From Chara braunii (Eukaryota; Streptophyta; Charophyceae; Charales; Characeae): 32,996 nucleotides of DNA. The position numbers and the translations under genes are program-made. The notes beneath the pieces were generated by a model that was not told the DNA's origin, ran no database searches, and was given only the letters and a program-made list of their open reading frames with translations. Location of the stretch: contig BFEA01000003.1 in assembly GCA_003427395.1 (NCBI GenBank), positions 5,371,591 through 5,404,586 of the forward strand, read 5' to 3'. Below, in pieces: positions 10,055 through 18,806 of the stretch; positions within the stretch are counted from its first letter, which is position 1; each line of letters begins with the position of its first letter.

Positions 10055-10242
10055 AAAAGGGGGTAAGCCTTCAACAAGCACAAGACCGGCCTGAGAGCCT
10101 TACGCTCTTCTGCACCCTGAGGTGCCCCAAAGGGTGTGGGGTAAGATGGTCCCTAGGGCTGGAAGGAATTCGGAGCGGTGGTGAGTTGTCGGGCGCATCA
10201 CCGGCGACACGCTAATCCTTCCGCCAGGAACTTTATCGTTCC
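9360..10242. other. Hairpin-dense block, candidate structured RNA
   Basis: Consecutive perfect or near-perfect stems are visible: CGCGGCCCT/AGGGCCGCG (9360-9388), CGACAC/GTGTCG (9391-9406), CAACCGC/GCGGTTG (9446-9464), CTGCAC/GTGCAG extended outward (about 9476-9501), GACAGCTT/AAGCTGTC (9508-9524), GTCAAAC/GTTTGAC (9531-9552), CCTACGCA/TGCGTAGG (9916-9952), CTCGGCATT/AATGCCCGAG with one bulge (about 9966-9995), CACCCT/AGGGTG (10113-10136), GGAAGGA/TCCTTCC (10161-10222) and GGAAC/GTTCC (10227-10242). ORFs across the block are on either strand with no recognisable content. A structured leader or non-coding RNA of the LTR is the natural reading; strand is undetermined. A right-hand copy lies at about 28027-28910. 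Confidence 0.6.
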
Positions 10243-11679
10243 ACCAAAAAAACCTCAACAAGGATGAAAAATAAATCCTCTTAACGCTATCGGAATAAAA
10301 ATACCTTCAATGTTAGTCTGGGGCCTGGGATGTCCCAGACAAGGATCTTGGTTTCCAGGCTTGGGACAACTGCCCTACCACATGAAGTCAAAGAGAATAG
10401 AAAGACGCAAGCGTGCGGTCGCATAGCCCCATGAGGGTTACTCGAGCGTACCCTTACTCTGATTATCACATCATCGGCTTGGAAAAGATCAGTCTCACCC
10501 AAACAACAGGTTGTGGGGTAGTACACTCTCACGACAGTTGTCTGGTTTGCCCATCTGAATTTAAAACATAATCACTCAATCACATATTGAATCGAGTCTC
10601 TCTCATACATACCTGCAAACATCCGACATTCAAACAACATCACATGTACTAGAGGAGTCAACTTTTCAGCCTCCTGCAACTCACACCCTGCCTTAAGCAC
10701 GCAAGCCCAACCATTCCCCCTCAACAAAATATACTAAGTCTTTAAGAAATGACCATTTATAAAGAAACTGGGTAAAAACCCAAAGAAGCACACAAAACCT
10801 GGCAAGGGCCAAGGCCTTAGGTTGAGAGGCAGGAGAGATAGGAAAGTTGAGTCGTAGACCGACGAATCGGCAACCGACCTGTTATCAGTGATAACAAACA
10901 AGTGATCCCTTCGTAGAATCAGGCCGAACAATTCGAGCCTTCAACCGGATGTGAAAACCTGGATCATAGTATAGGTCAAAGAGAACCACTACTATGTTCA
11001 ACCCAAGTAGAGGATAGTTCCCGAATTCGTACCCTAGCTCCTCTATCAGTCTCACGTTCAGCTTCCCTCACTAACGTGAAGTCACTGAGAAAATTTGGCA
11101 GCATCTCCCCTATCCAGGGTGGATTTGTCAAGTCTCTCTTAGCTAATAATAATTTAACTCCCTAGATTCTGTGAAATTTCGGCAGCGCTTCCCGTAAAAA
11201 AAGTGCCTTTCCAGACTTTTTACGAGTCCAAAAGTGACTAACCTTTTCAGATTTGTAGAAATTTCGGCAGAGCTTCCCATAAGAACATGAGGTTGCAAAG
11301 ATTTATACAAAGTTGAAACTGAAAAGACAAGGCATAACTATACTTGGGACTAACTTCTGACACTTACTTGGAAGGTAGGATCAACGATAATCTGTACGAC
11401 CTCTTGATGAGGCTGTGCGATGACACTGATCCTAACTCCTAGTAGAGCCAGTCCTATCTTATCCCAAGCTTTCCCTCCCATCATCCATCCTACCTATCTA
11501 TAGCTCTAGCACTCGGCGAGCACCTAAAGCAACTAAACTATCAAAGAGATACCCCAGAGTGAGAACCCACAAGCAGGCATAACCAAACATCTCTCTCAAT
11601 CCCACATTAATTTGAGCCAAGTAGTTTGTTAGATCACTCAGTTCTTCCCCTTTTAAGTCCCCCTCTCCTATGGCATATG
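10243..11679. other. LTR body, no gene; short internal repeats and hairpins
   Basis: No credible ORF. Visible structures include GTCTGGG/CCCAGAC (10316-10340), TGGGT-AAA-ACCCA (about 10769-10781) and GTTATC-AGT-GATAAC (10881-10895). Three copies of a word close to AAATTTCGGCAGCGCTTCCC recur at about 11091, 11172 and 11260, spaced roughly 80-90 bp. All are also present in the right copy. Confidence 0.6.
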
Positions 11680-12944
11680 GTCAGACAAGGCCCTAACCCT
11701 AGGGTATGCCTGACCTGCCTAGGTACACAAGTAAGGTACGAACATTTGGACTGCCCTAACCCTAGGGTATGTCCAACATAACATGAATTGTACACATAAG
11801 GCATATGACCAGACCGCCCTAACCCTCGGGTACATCTGGCTTCTGCCTAACTGACGACAAAAAGCATAGAACTGGGTTGCCCTAACCCTAGGGTGTGCCC
11901 AACCTGCTTTAAACAAAGTTACATACGGCATCATTCTAGACCATCCCTACCCAGGGGTACCTACCCAGGGGTAGGTCTAGCTTGCCTGAACATAAGTACA
12001 AACGACAAGAAGTTCGACCGCCCTAACCCTAGGGTACGTCCAACCCACAGCACATCAACGACAAAGGCATATCACAAGGTTGCCCTAACCCTAGGGTATG
12101 CCCAGTAAGCCATACAGTTTAGGTTACAGAAGGCAATGTGATCAGGCTGCCCTAACCCTAGGGTATGCCTGATCTGCCTGAACAGTTATAAACACTCAAC
12201 GCAGGACCGCCCTAACCCTAGGGAACGTCCAACTTACTTTAGATGACAAAAGCTTATCGCTAGGCCGCCCTAACCCTAGGGTACACCTAGTTAGCCATAC
12301 AACATAAAATAGGGTGCAAATACTTTTACAGACTTTATGTTTTTCCTTCTCTTATTAAGCAGTCGATAGGACATTTCCAGTAAATGGAATTTCCGATCCT
12401 GCCTCATGTCTAGAAGGGAAAATAAAACAAATTTATACTAACTCTCTGCTCCTTAGTGTTATCATGAGCATATAACTGAACCGCCCTAACCCTAGGGTAC
12501 GTTCAGTCTGCCCAGTTACCTTTGTTTTACTCTTCATCTTTTTCCCTCTTCCTTAGTTCTACCTGACTTGCTGACCGACGTTCCCCACCCGGGGTGCCCG
12601 TCTGTCAGAAGTATAAGTTCAATAAAATATATATATCAAAATTTATACTTTTGGTTGACCAGTTAATTCGTGGCTCATGACTAAGCCGCCCTAACCCTAG
12701 GGTACGCTTAGTCTTATGCCGTTACTCCCTGAGAAGAAAATACGCACCACAACTCATTAAAATAAACACCAGGATTTTGAGCCTTCCCCACCCGGGGTGC
12801 CCATCCTCCTGTTCAGAAACCCTCAAATAAAACAGCGACTGATCCTATCTCACCCGGGTAGACCAGCCGTAAGAGTCACTCATTCAGATCAGCAAACCTC
12901 AATAAAACATAGCACTGAGCCCACATCCACCCGGAGGAACTCAG
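11680..12944. repeat. Array of about 16 hairpins with constant core and variable complementary arms (copy 1)
   Basis: Most units have the core GCCCTAACCCTAGGGTA, which folds as CCCTA-ACCC-TAGGG. The flanking arms differ from unit to unit but pair within each: TTGGAC/GTCCAA (11746-11776), CCAGA/TCTGG (11809-11839), CTAGACC/GGTCTAG (11936-11980), GATCAGGC/GCCTGATC (12140-12174), CTAGG/CCTAG (12260-12290), ACTGAAC/GTTCAGT (12475-12507) and GACTAAGC/GCTTAGTC (12679-12713). Four later units use a CACCCGG core instead, e.g. GACCGACG/CGTCTGTC (12573-12606) and AGGAT/ATCCT (12771-12807). Early units are about 60-70 bp apart, later ones more widely spaced. The role is unknown. Confidence 0.85.
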
Positions 12945-13720
12945 CCTTGGGTTGACCCGGTCAAACGCATGCATAACACCTTTCTCCCACCTTTCCCCCA
13001 GTTCAACTTAGTCTGAATTCACTCAAAAGGTCTGCACTCTCATATATTGTTGATTTAACTTTCAAGATGCATGTTCTGATAGACATAACATAAGTAAGAA
13101 GTAATAACCTCACATAGTTGTGTTCAAGTAACCCAAGGATAAAGGTTAGGGGAAGGGATCACACAGGTTAACGAAGATATACCTGAAGTTCCCTGCCTCC
13201 AAAACCCCGCCTGGGCTCCGGCCGAGCTCCCGCAATCGGTGGGGCAACCTCCCACAAAGGCCTTGGCGCGGTCCTACGGGTTGCCATCCCGCCTGCCGCC
13301 TTCCTCTCGTCGCCTCAGACTAGACTGAGAGTGAGAAGGACATAAGTAGATAAGTCAGACACTCGAGATCGGAGAGAGGGACAAACTCAACTCGCAGGAG
13401 AGGGTCTTGAAATCTTCAATCGCCTGAGGGCCCCGCAATAATGGCCAAAAATACGCAGTGTAGATAGCTCAACCACGGCCAAAACTCGGAGTAACAACCT
13501 TTTGATAACCCTCTAATTCACAGCAGCGACCCCGTCGTAGAGGCTGAGCACCTCACCAAGCCGCAACGTCGTTTCCCCTTACAGATCCATTGGCACACAC
13601 CCTAGGAAAACCGAGTCTAAATAGAACACACCCTGTGCTCTATCTAGTAAGACTTCTGCAGTCCAGCAATGCGTATGGCAACGTGCGACGGATGCACAAG
13701 AAAGTACGTGTGCACCGAGT
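12945..13720. other. LTR body, no gene found
   Basis: This stretch is conserved in the right copy (about 31540-32307) with scattered substitutions. It includes a GC-rich segment at about 13200-13320 and otherwise shows no ORF or structure that I can name. Confidence 0.5.
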
Positions 13721-14062
13721 ATGAGCTACTCAAGGGCTGACCGCGTCGTGCACAGCAAGCTAATGGCCACCAACCAGTGGCCAGATAACATGGTCAAAGC
13801 TCTCCAAAACCCTTACACAACAACTGTTGTCAGCGTCGCAGCCGCAGAAGTTCACCAAGCCAGAATGCACAAACTGAAAACCGTTGTAGCAGAGCGGGAA
13901 CAGGCTGACCAGCAACAACTGTCAAGCGATACCGCCCCAACGGTCACCCAGAGCTACACCGTCTGTTATAAAAATATAACGATGCCTGTGTACCCGCACA
14001 CCGCCTTAGCCAAGTTTAATGCTGACTTCAGTAACCAATTGCGCACTACTAACAACAATTAG
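13721..14062 (+). CDS. Small ORF antisense to the retroelement, in LTR copy 1; doubtful
   Basis: A 113-codon ORF from ATG to TAA, with an uncharacterised product rich in Thr, Val, Ala and Gln (starts MSYSRADRVV). It runs opposite to gag-pol. The right LTR keeps the same ORF at full length (32308-32649). However, the nine or so changed amino acids arise from about a dozen substitutions against only about four silent ones, which does not suggest purifying selection. A chance ORF is the simplest explanation; a retroelement accessory protein is the alternative. Confidence 0.25.
   Translation: MSYSRADRVVHSKLMATNQWPDNMVKALQNPYTTTVVSVAAAEVHQARMHKLKTVVAEREQADQQQLSSDTAPTVTQSYTVCYKNITMPVYPHTALAKFNADFSNQLRTTNNN
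13965..13980 (-). promoter_or_regulatory. Candidate LTR TATA element in a palindrome
   Basis: GTTATA-AAAA-TATAAC is a 6-bp-stem hairpin. Read on the - strand it contains a TATA-like run (TATATTTTTATAA) oriented with gag-pol. If used as the LTR promoter, the hairpin array and the hairpin-dense block would lie in the transcribed R/U5 leader. Both LTR copies keep it. Positional support only. Confidence 0.25.
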
Positions 14063-14314
14063 TCGCCACGTAACAGCAGGGGTAAGCATAGCAGTGACGG
14101 CGATACTGAAAAAAACTCAATAATAATGCAGCCTCAACAGCCGCTCCATAGCTTCACCAACAGCAGCAACCTGCCTGCTCAAGTAGCCTAGATCATCAGC
14201 GGCTTTTCCCCAGTCCGAGTATAACCAGCAACCTTGAAAAAAAAAAAGAACCGCAGTCAACAGCAGATCGCAACACTCATAATCTGTCAGCAGCAGCAGC
14301 TGTCAACAAGGTCC

Positions 14315-14505
14315 AAAACGCCTTGGCGCAGTAGCAGTCCGCTGAGGAGAACCAGCAACAGTGTTCTGAGCCCCGCCGTGACAATAGTCAATGAGGTCCT
14401 AACCACTCCNAAAACGCCTTGGCGCAGTAGCAGTCCGCTGAGGAGAACCAGCAACAGTGTTCTGAGCCCCGCCGTGACAATAGTCAATGAGGTCCTAACC
14501 ACTCC
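14315..14505. repeat. Perfect 95-bp tandem duplication around an N
   Basis: Positions 14315-14409 are repeated exactly at 14411-14505, with a single N between. Exact overlap either side of a gap character is typical of unmerged contig ends, so this is probably an assembly artefact. Confidence 0.9.
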
Positions 14506-16753
14506 CTTCACCTACCGCGCCTTCTCTCAGGCCAATGCTNTTGATGCATGNAGTAAGGAACANCGTTAAGCGCAGCAGTGGTGCTCTGCTAGGAACGGCG
14601 CCTCATTCAGCAGCGGCGCACANCGACGAACAGCGTCCTGCGCTGNTGCAGCGCACANCGACGAACANNGCCCTGCACAGCAGCAGCTCTTTGCTGGGCA
14701 ACCCCAAACCGCTTAAGTACCAATGGTAGCAGCAATGATATTAACAACTCGTCGGACTCCCGCAATAGTGGCAGGCAGATGTCGAAGTCAGNAGTAATCA
14801 GCACTTGGACGCACGGCTGTAGTAGCAGTTCGTCACTGTTGGTTCGTCACAGTTGCACCCCTTTCTGAGTGCACAGGCAATGGATCTTGATGGATGCAGT
14901 AGTAGTTCAGACGTAACAGCGACCTCCCCTNAATTCANCAGCAACTCACCAGAGAGATGCTGTAACAGCTCCAATACAATGGCGNCCTACTCCGAGTCTG
15001 GCAGTTATGCTGTCTTAAAAGCAATGACAATCGGACCTTCACAAATGGAGGCCGAGCTACCCCGTCTCAGCGACAGCTAAGCCATCTGGCGACAACCACG
15101 GTTTACCAGAGGGTCAAACAACAGTTCTTTTTAGACAGCAACCACTAGCTAACCCTATCGCAATAGTAGTGTCCAGTCTGCACGATCACAACACCNGTGC
15201 TTTAGTGGTGGTACACGAGAACCCAGCCGCAGCTCACCTGTCTGAGCTGGCAATAGTGGTCCTTTTAGTCCGGTACTCCTTCCTTTCCTGCCCTTTTTCT
15301 CTCCTCTCCCTGCAGTCCCTTGCTCATGTCAATGCACCTGACCTCGAACATAGCCTGGTTCAACGAATTTTCAGACAACTTGATTTGCGCCTCAACCGCC
15401 TTGTACAATCCGCAAGATTTGGAATGTCGTCAGCAATCAGCATTCCCCAAAATGCAAAACGAATATGACTCTCCCACTGAATCATGGATATATTTTACCG
15501 TTCTTCAGCCTGTGCGCAGAAAGATAGAGTGAGGTTAATTCCTCCGAAAGGATGAGCAAAAACCGGAATGAATCTTCCGCTAGAATGCGGGAAGATACAC
15601 TTCTTTCCAGCCGTGCTTGCAGAGAGATGGCTAGCTCTCCCGATAGACGAGCCATGCACCTGCCAACAGGTAAGTCTCGACCTTGTGGCCGCTTCACGCT
15701 ACTCCCGTCGAAAAAATAAGCAAACTCAAATGAATTTTCGGTTAGGACTGAAAATATACACGCTACTGCCAACCAGCACCGTAGCCCGCCGGTTCGTCCC
15801 GCATTCGCCAGTCCGACACTTCCCATGTCACGATGAGTTTCCTTTCTCTCTCTCTCTCCTTCTTGCTGCTTTGTTCTCGACCCCCGCCTTGCCCGTGCTC
15901 ATGTTAAGCTACAAATGAACCTAGCCGAGACCTTGGCCGCATGCATGCACACTTGATAATGAAGAAGTAGCATCGCCCGTTAAAAGTGCTTCAATGGCGA
16001 TGAGGCAAGGAGCGGATCTCCCGCTAGGACACAGCCAGACACTTCGCCCGTTGGCCACTACCTTGCTACGAGTGAATGGGATCGGAGTGGCTGCACNGGG
16101 ATAGTACGGCAATGATGAGCCCAACGGTAAACGCAGTGATGAGCACTATGCTCACGCAAATCCCGAAGATAGGCATACGCGACGACGAAGATTATGCTAG
16201 GTACCACGAAGAGCCCCACCGTGAGCACAATGGCATTTCAAGATGACGAACACGGCGACCCTGCTCGCTGCTCACCAAGTCTGCAAAATGAGAATGAACC
16301 TCTTCCTGGAACCTGGTCGGGTGCATGCCAGGTAAGTGTGCATCCTCCCTCCTTCTCTCTATCTGGGGCTCTTTCCTTGCTTTATCTCCCCCACGATGCA
16401 CTTGTCGTCCGCCCAGACCAGATTTACATTCTCCTTACACCGCAGCAACGGCTTCGAACTGGCGAGCANGACCACAAATCTCGACCTTAATAGTGACGAG
16501 GACGATCACAAAGCCAAGTCATAACCACCGTAACACGAGGAGGGCAACTACGACCAGGACGAAGGTAAGTAGGTACTACCATAGGCGACGTTCCGCCACT
16601 CACCAAATCTGCGATGCGAGGATGAATCGTCCGCTAGAGCACGGAAAAATACATCGCCATATTAAAAAATATATATATATATAAAAGAAAAAAATCCTTT
16701 CGAAGTAGCCGCGCAGTCCATACTGCTGAATCCGGCCAGATCATTGCTCAAAC
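14506..16753. other. Putative LTR interior; CAG-rich, splice-donor-like sites, no gene
   Basis: To about 15100 the + strand is rich in CAG words and N positions. From 15560 to 16650 a diverged unit (GAATC, TCCGCTAG, then GGGAAGATACAC or similar) recurs at about 15568, 15735, 16010 and 16622. Strong 5' splice-site matches on the + strand lie at 15669/15670 (CAG|GTAAGT), 16331/16332 and 16564/16565. A GT-AG intron of 85 bp (16332-16416) with a pyrimidine-rich 3' part can be proposed. No conserved protein is visible in the flanking frames. Confidence 0.35.
16665..16682. repeat. (AT)n microsatellite
   Basis: A short AT dinucleotide run inside an A/T-rich tract. Confidence 0.8.
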
Positions 16754-17017
16754 GTGAGATCTGATGCTGCCATCAGATTCGCAATGCCTCCAAACCCTGA
16801 AATCGAGTCTTTATTGGCCCGTTTCTACCAAGAAACGGGCGAGATACGCATCATTGCCCCCATCATATCCGAGTCTTCCAACACCTCCGCGCACCTATTT
16901 TTCACCTCTATCTCCTATCCTACTAATCGATTATCAAAACTAACACTACTAACAGAATCGCCCTGGCCAAAAAACTTGGATTCGGCTTTTAGTTTGCTAA
17001 AATCCATTAAGAAATGA
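16754..17017 (+). other. Open frame of 87 codons, doubtful
   Basis: An ATG-to-stop frame with ordinary-looking composition (EIESLLARFYQETGEIRIIAP) but no recognised domain. It lies directly beside the proposed polypurine tract, inside the putative LTR and antisense to gag-pol. It could be an LTR-borne fragment of a captured gene or a chance frame. Confidence 0.2.
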
Positions 17018-17036
17018 GCGACCCAAGCATTCTACA

Positions 17037-17061
17037 CCTCTCCCTCTCCCCCCTTCTCTCC
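17037..17061 (-). other. Candidate polypurine tract (PPT)
   Basis: Twenty-five consecutive pyrimidines on the + strand give an unbroken purine tract on the - strand, rich in GGAGAG and GGGGGG words. It is immediately followed, in the element's orientation, by TGTAGAATGC. A PPT directly upstream of a TG-starting LTR primes plus-strand synthesis. Other pyrimidine-rich stretches at about 15273-15308 and 15840-15865 lack an adjacent TG in the right place. Confidence 0.45.
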
Positions 17062-17208
17062 GACTTCATTTTCTTCGTCGACGTCCACCCCGTCCTTGTC
17101 TTCCACCTCCTGCTTTCCCTGATAGCGCTGCACANCCCCCCCCCGATGCTTTCCATCAACAAAATGAAAACAGAAAAAGAAGGCCAACGGTGGACCTGCT
17201 ACCCTCCC

Positions 17209-17291
17209 CACCATTTATAGGTGTCATCCTTGCGCAGGGGACATGCTAATCTCTCTGCATCGTTCCAATTTTAACGGATGTCCCGAAGGAC
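17209..17291 (-). pseudogene. U6 snRNA pseudogene
   Basis: On the - strand the sequence starts with the U6 5' stem-loop (GTCCTTCGGGACATCCG). It continues through AAAATTGGAACGAT, GCAGAGAGATTAGCATG and CCCCTGCGCAAGGATGACAC, which is the order of U6. Defects relative to the usual plant sequence are ACAGAGA changed to GCAGAGA, one base missing before GATTAGC, a GGCCCC to GTCCCC change, and a shortened 3' end after GACAC without a T-run terminator. No TATA box sits about 25 bp upstream. These features point to a retroposed, dead copy. Confidence 0.85.
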
Positions 17292-17379
17292 CAGGTCGTG
17301 ACAACGGCCTTGGGATATCATCATCGAGCTGACCGGCCCTAGGCAAACCACGCAACCTAGATATATCGGGTTGCATTCA

Positions 17380-17465
17380 TCTACAACCCTCATCTGGATT
17401 CGAACCCCGGTCTGTATTTCAACGGTTCTGGGGTGTACCACCTGTTCTAGNCTTGTTGGTTNTGG
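17380..17465 (-). repeat. tRNA-like element upstream of the U6 copy
   Basis: The - strand carries an A-box-like TAGAACAGGTGGTA and, about 35 nt on, a perfect B box GGTTCGAATCC. It shares TTGAAATAC and the B box region with the element at 18610-18680, so both belong to one tRNA-derived family. A related degenerate copy with N positions may lie at about 17540-17600. Confidence 0.6.
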
Positions 17466-18609
17466 TTTGGCTGTGGAACCGGCANNGTCCCTNGTAGTCC
17501 NAAACTGCAATATTTTACTNNTCTGCTTCCAATGGAAACCNAACTCGGGCCTGTGTTCCAATCAGTNCAGGGTGTACTTCCAGCGCTCAGTCCTACTGCT
17601 GCGTGGCGGACCCACTTAACAGCTCCANCCATCCTGAGGAATAGNTGCGGCCTCCACCACAGCGCCNCAGGCCCACATCAGTGCCAAAACNGTNTGCTAA
17701 NCCAGACACCACAAAGGGTGTCGGCTGATACGGACAGCAGGACGGGGTNATGGAAGTCGAAATCCGCTACGGAGTNTGTAACAACTTGCCTACNGAATCG
17801 TCCAGCCCCGATAGTGGATTGAGCAGGCCTGCTGCACAGCTTGCAGCATGAGCCTAGATGAGGCAGATCCCGATGCAGATCTTGGTGGTAGTACTTNGAG
17901 GACCGTGACCGAAGTGGGGACGGGCTCCATGTGAACAGCTGCTGGGACAGCTTGGGTCGCACAGCCAACACTGTTGTACCTTTTCAGATGGGGCAAGCCT
18001 TGGCCGTCTATAGGAACAACAAATTTGTACTTTCGCTGATCACACAACACTATCCACAACTATGCAAAAACTCTTGCTAACGAAGCTTTACAATTAAAGA
18101 AAAAAAACAGCGCCAAAAATAAAAAGACAACTAAAATAGGCATCAGTGAATTTCCGTACCCCGCGGCTACACCACTGAGGTTGCCATCAAGTGGTCATAC
18201 ACAAAACGGTACCTTTGAGACCTCAGAAAACCTGTGTAACCGGTCCCATGCCTTACCGGCCTCAATGGGCACGCTCACACTCTAACCTCTTACTGCAGAA
18301 ATAGACTGGGCAGGCCCACACACAAAGCTCTCTCAACAATTTGGAACCGAGCAGGCCCACACCCAAACNTCACACAGCAGATCGAAGTTGGTGTTCACTG
18401 TATCCCCTTGGTCACGGCCTCAAGCCTTGTCCACCATCCCGCGGGCCTCTATGGGCATACTCACACTCAAGTAGCGATGCGGTGGGTGGTGCATCTGATT
18501 TGCAACCCGACCATGCACATGCACTTCCCTCTTTCTTACGTAAAGTCATGCCCTTGAAATACCTACATAGACCCGACGGGCGTCGGGTAATCAAAATAAT
18601 TTTATTTTT
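17466..18609. other. No gene recognised; N-rich then low-complexity
   Basis: Many N positions to about 17900 prevent reading. The remainder has only short frames. The repeated words CAGGCCCACAC and CAAGTGGTCATACAC / GGCATACTCACACTCAAG suggest old short repeats. Confidence 0.4.
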
Positions 18610-18680
18610 GTCATTCTGTATTCGAACGCAGGTTCGTATTTCAATAGTTCATGAGTGCACCACTGAGCTAGGCTCTTGGC
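18610..18680 (-). repeat. tRNA-derived SINE-like element
   Basis: The - strand has CCTAGCTCAGTGGTGCAC, a near-ideal A box, and GCGTTCGAATAC, a B box, about 35 nt apart. An A/T-rich stretch follows in the 3' direction. The fold of the acceptor arm is not convincing, so a SINE or tRNA pseudogene is more likely than a functional tRNA. Confidence 0.65.
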
Positions 18681-18759
18681 ACTCACAGTCGGTCCACGGA
18701 CCGGTACCGGGTCACGTCTCAAAATGGAACTTAAATAAGAAAAGACTAAAAATAAAAAT

Positions 18760-18763
<4 letters not shown>

Positions 18764-18803
<40 letters not shown>
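18764..18803. repeat. (TA)n microsatellite
   Basis: An uninterrupted AT/TA run of 40 bp. Confidence 0.97.

Positions 18804-18806
<3 letters not shown>

Larger units (their letters stand above)
8699..17036 (-). repeat. 3' LTR of the retrotransposon (inner end provisional)
   Basis: Homology to the right copy is directly visible from 8699 to 14409, where the right copy reaches the window edge. The inner boundary is therefore at or beyond 14409. The best candidate is 17036: on the - strand the sequence there begins TGTAGAATGC, directly after a 25-nt pure purine tract. This gives TGT...ACA ends and a length of about 8.3 kb. The LTR contains a hairpin-dense block (9360-10242), a hairpin array (11680-12944), a short antisense ORF and cryptic splice-like sites. 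Confidence 0.6.

Noticed and set aside
11680-12944. CRISPR array
   Set aside because: The constant part is short and self-complementary, the variable parts pair with each other across the core, and the setting is a eukaryotic LTR without cas genes.
11680-12944. Interstitial telomere tract
   Set aside because: CCCTAACCC appears once per unit and then inverts into TAGGG; there is no head-to-tail run of telomere repeats.
15273-15308. Alternative polypurine tract
   Set aside because: Interrupted purine run with no adjacent TG in the element's orientation; the 17037-17061 tract fits better.
17209-17291. Functional U6 gene
   Set aside because: Altered ACAGAGA box, a deletion, a missing 3' end, no terminator and no upstream TATA box.
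18610-18680. Functional tRNA gene
   Set aside because: A and B boxes are good but acceptor and anticodon stems do not fold convincingly; a SINE or pseudogene is more likely.
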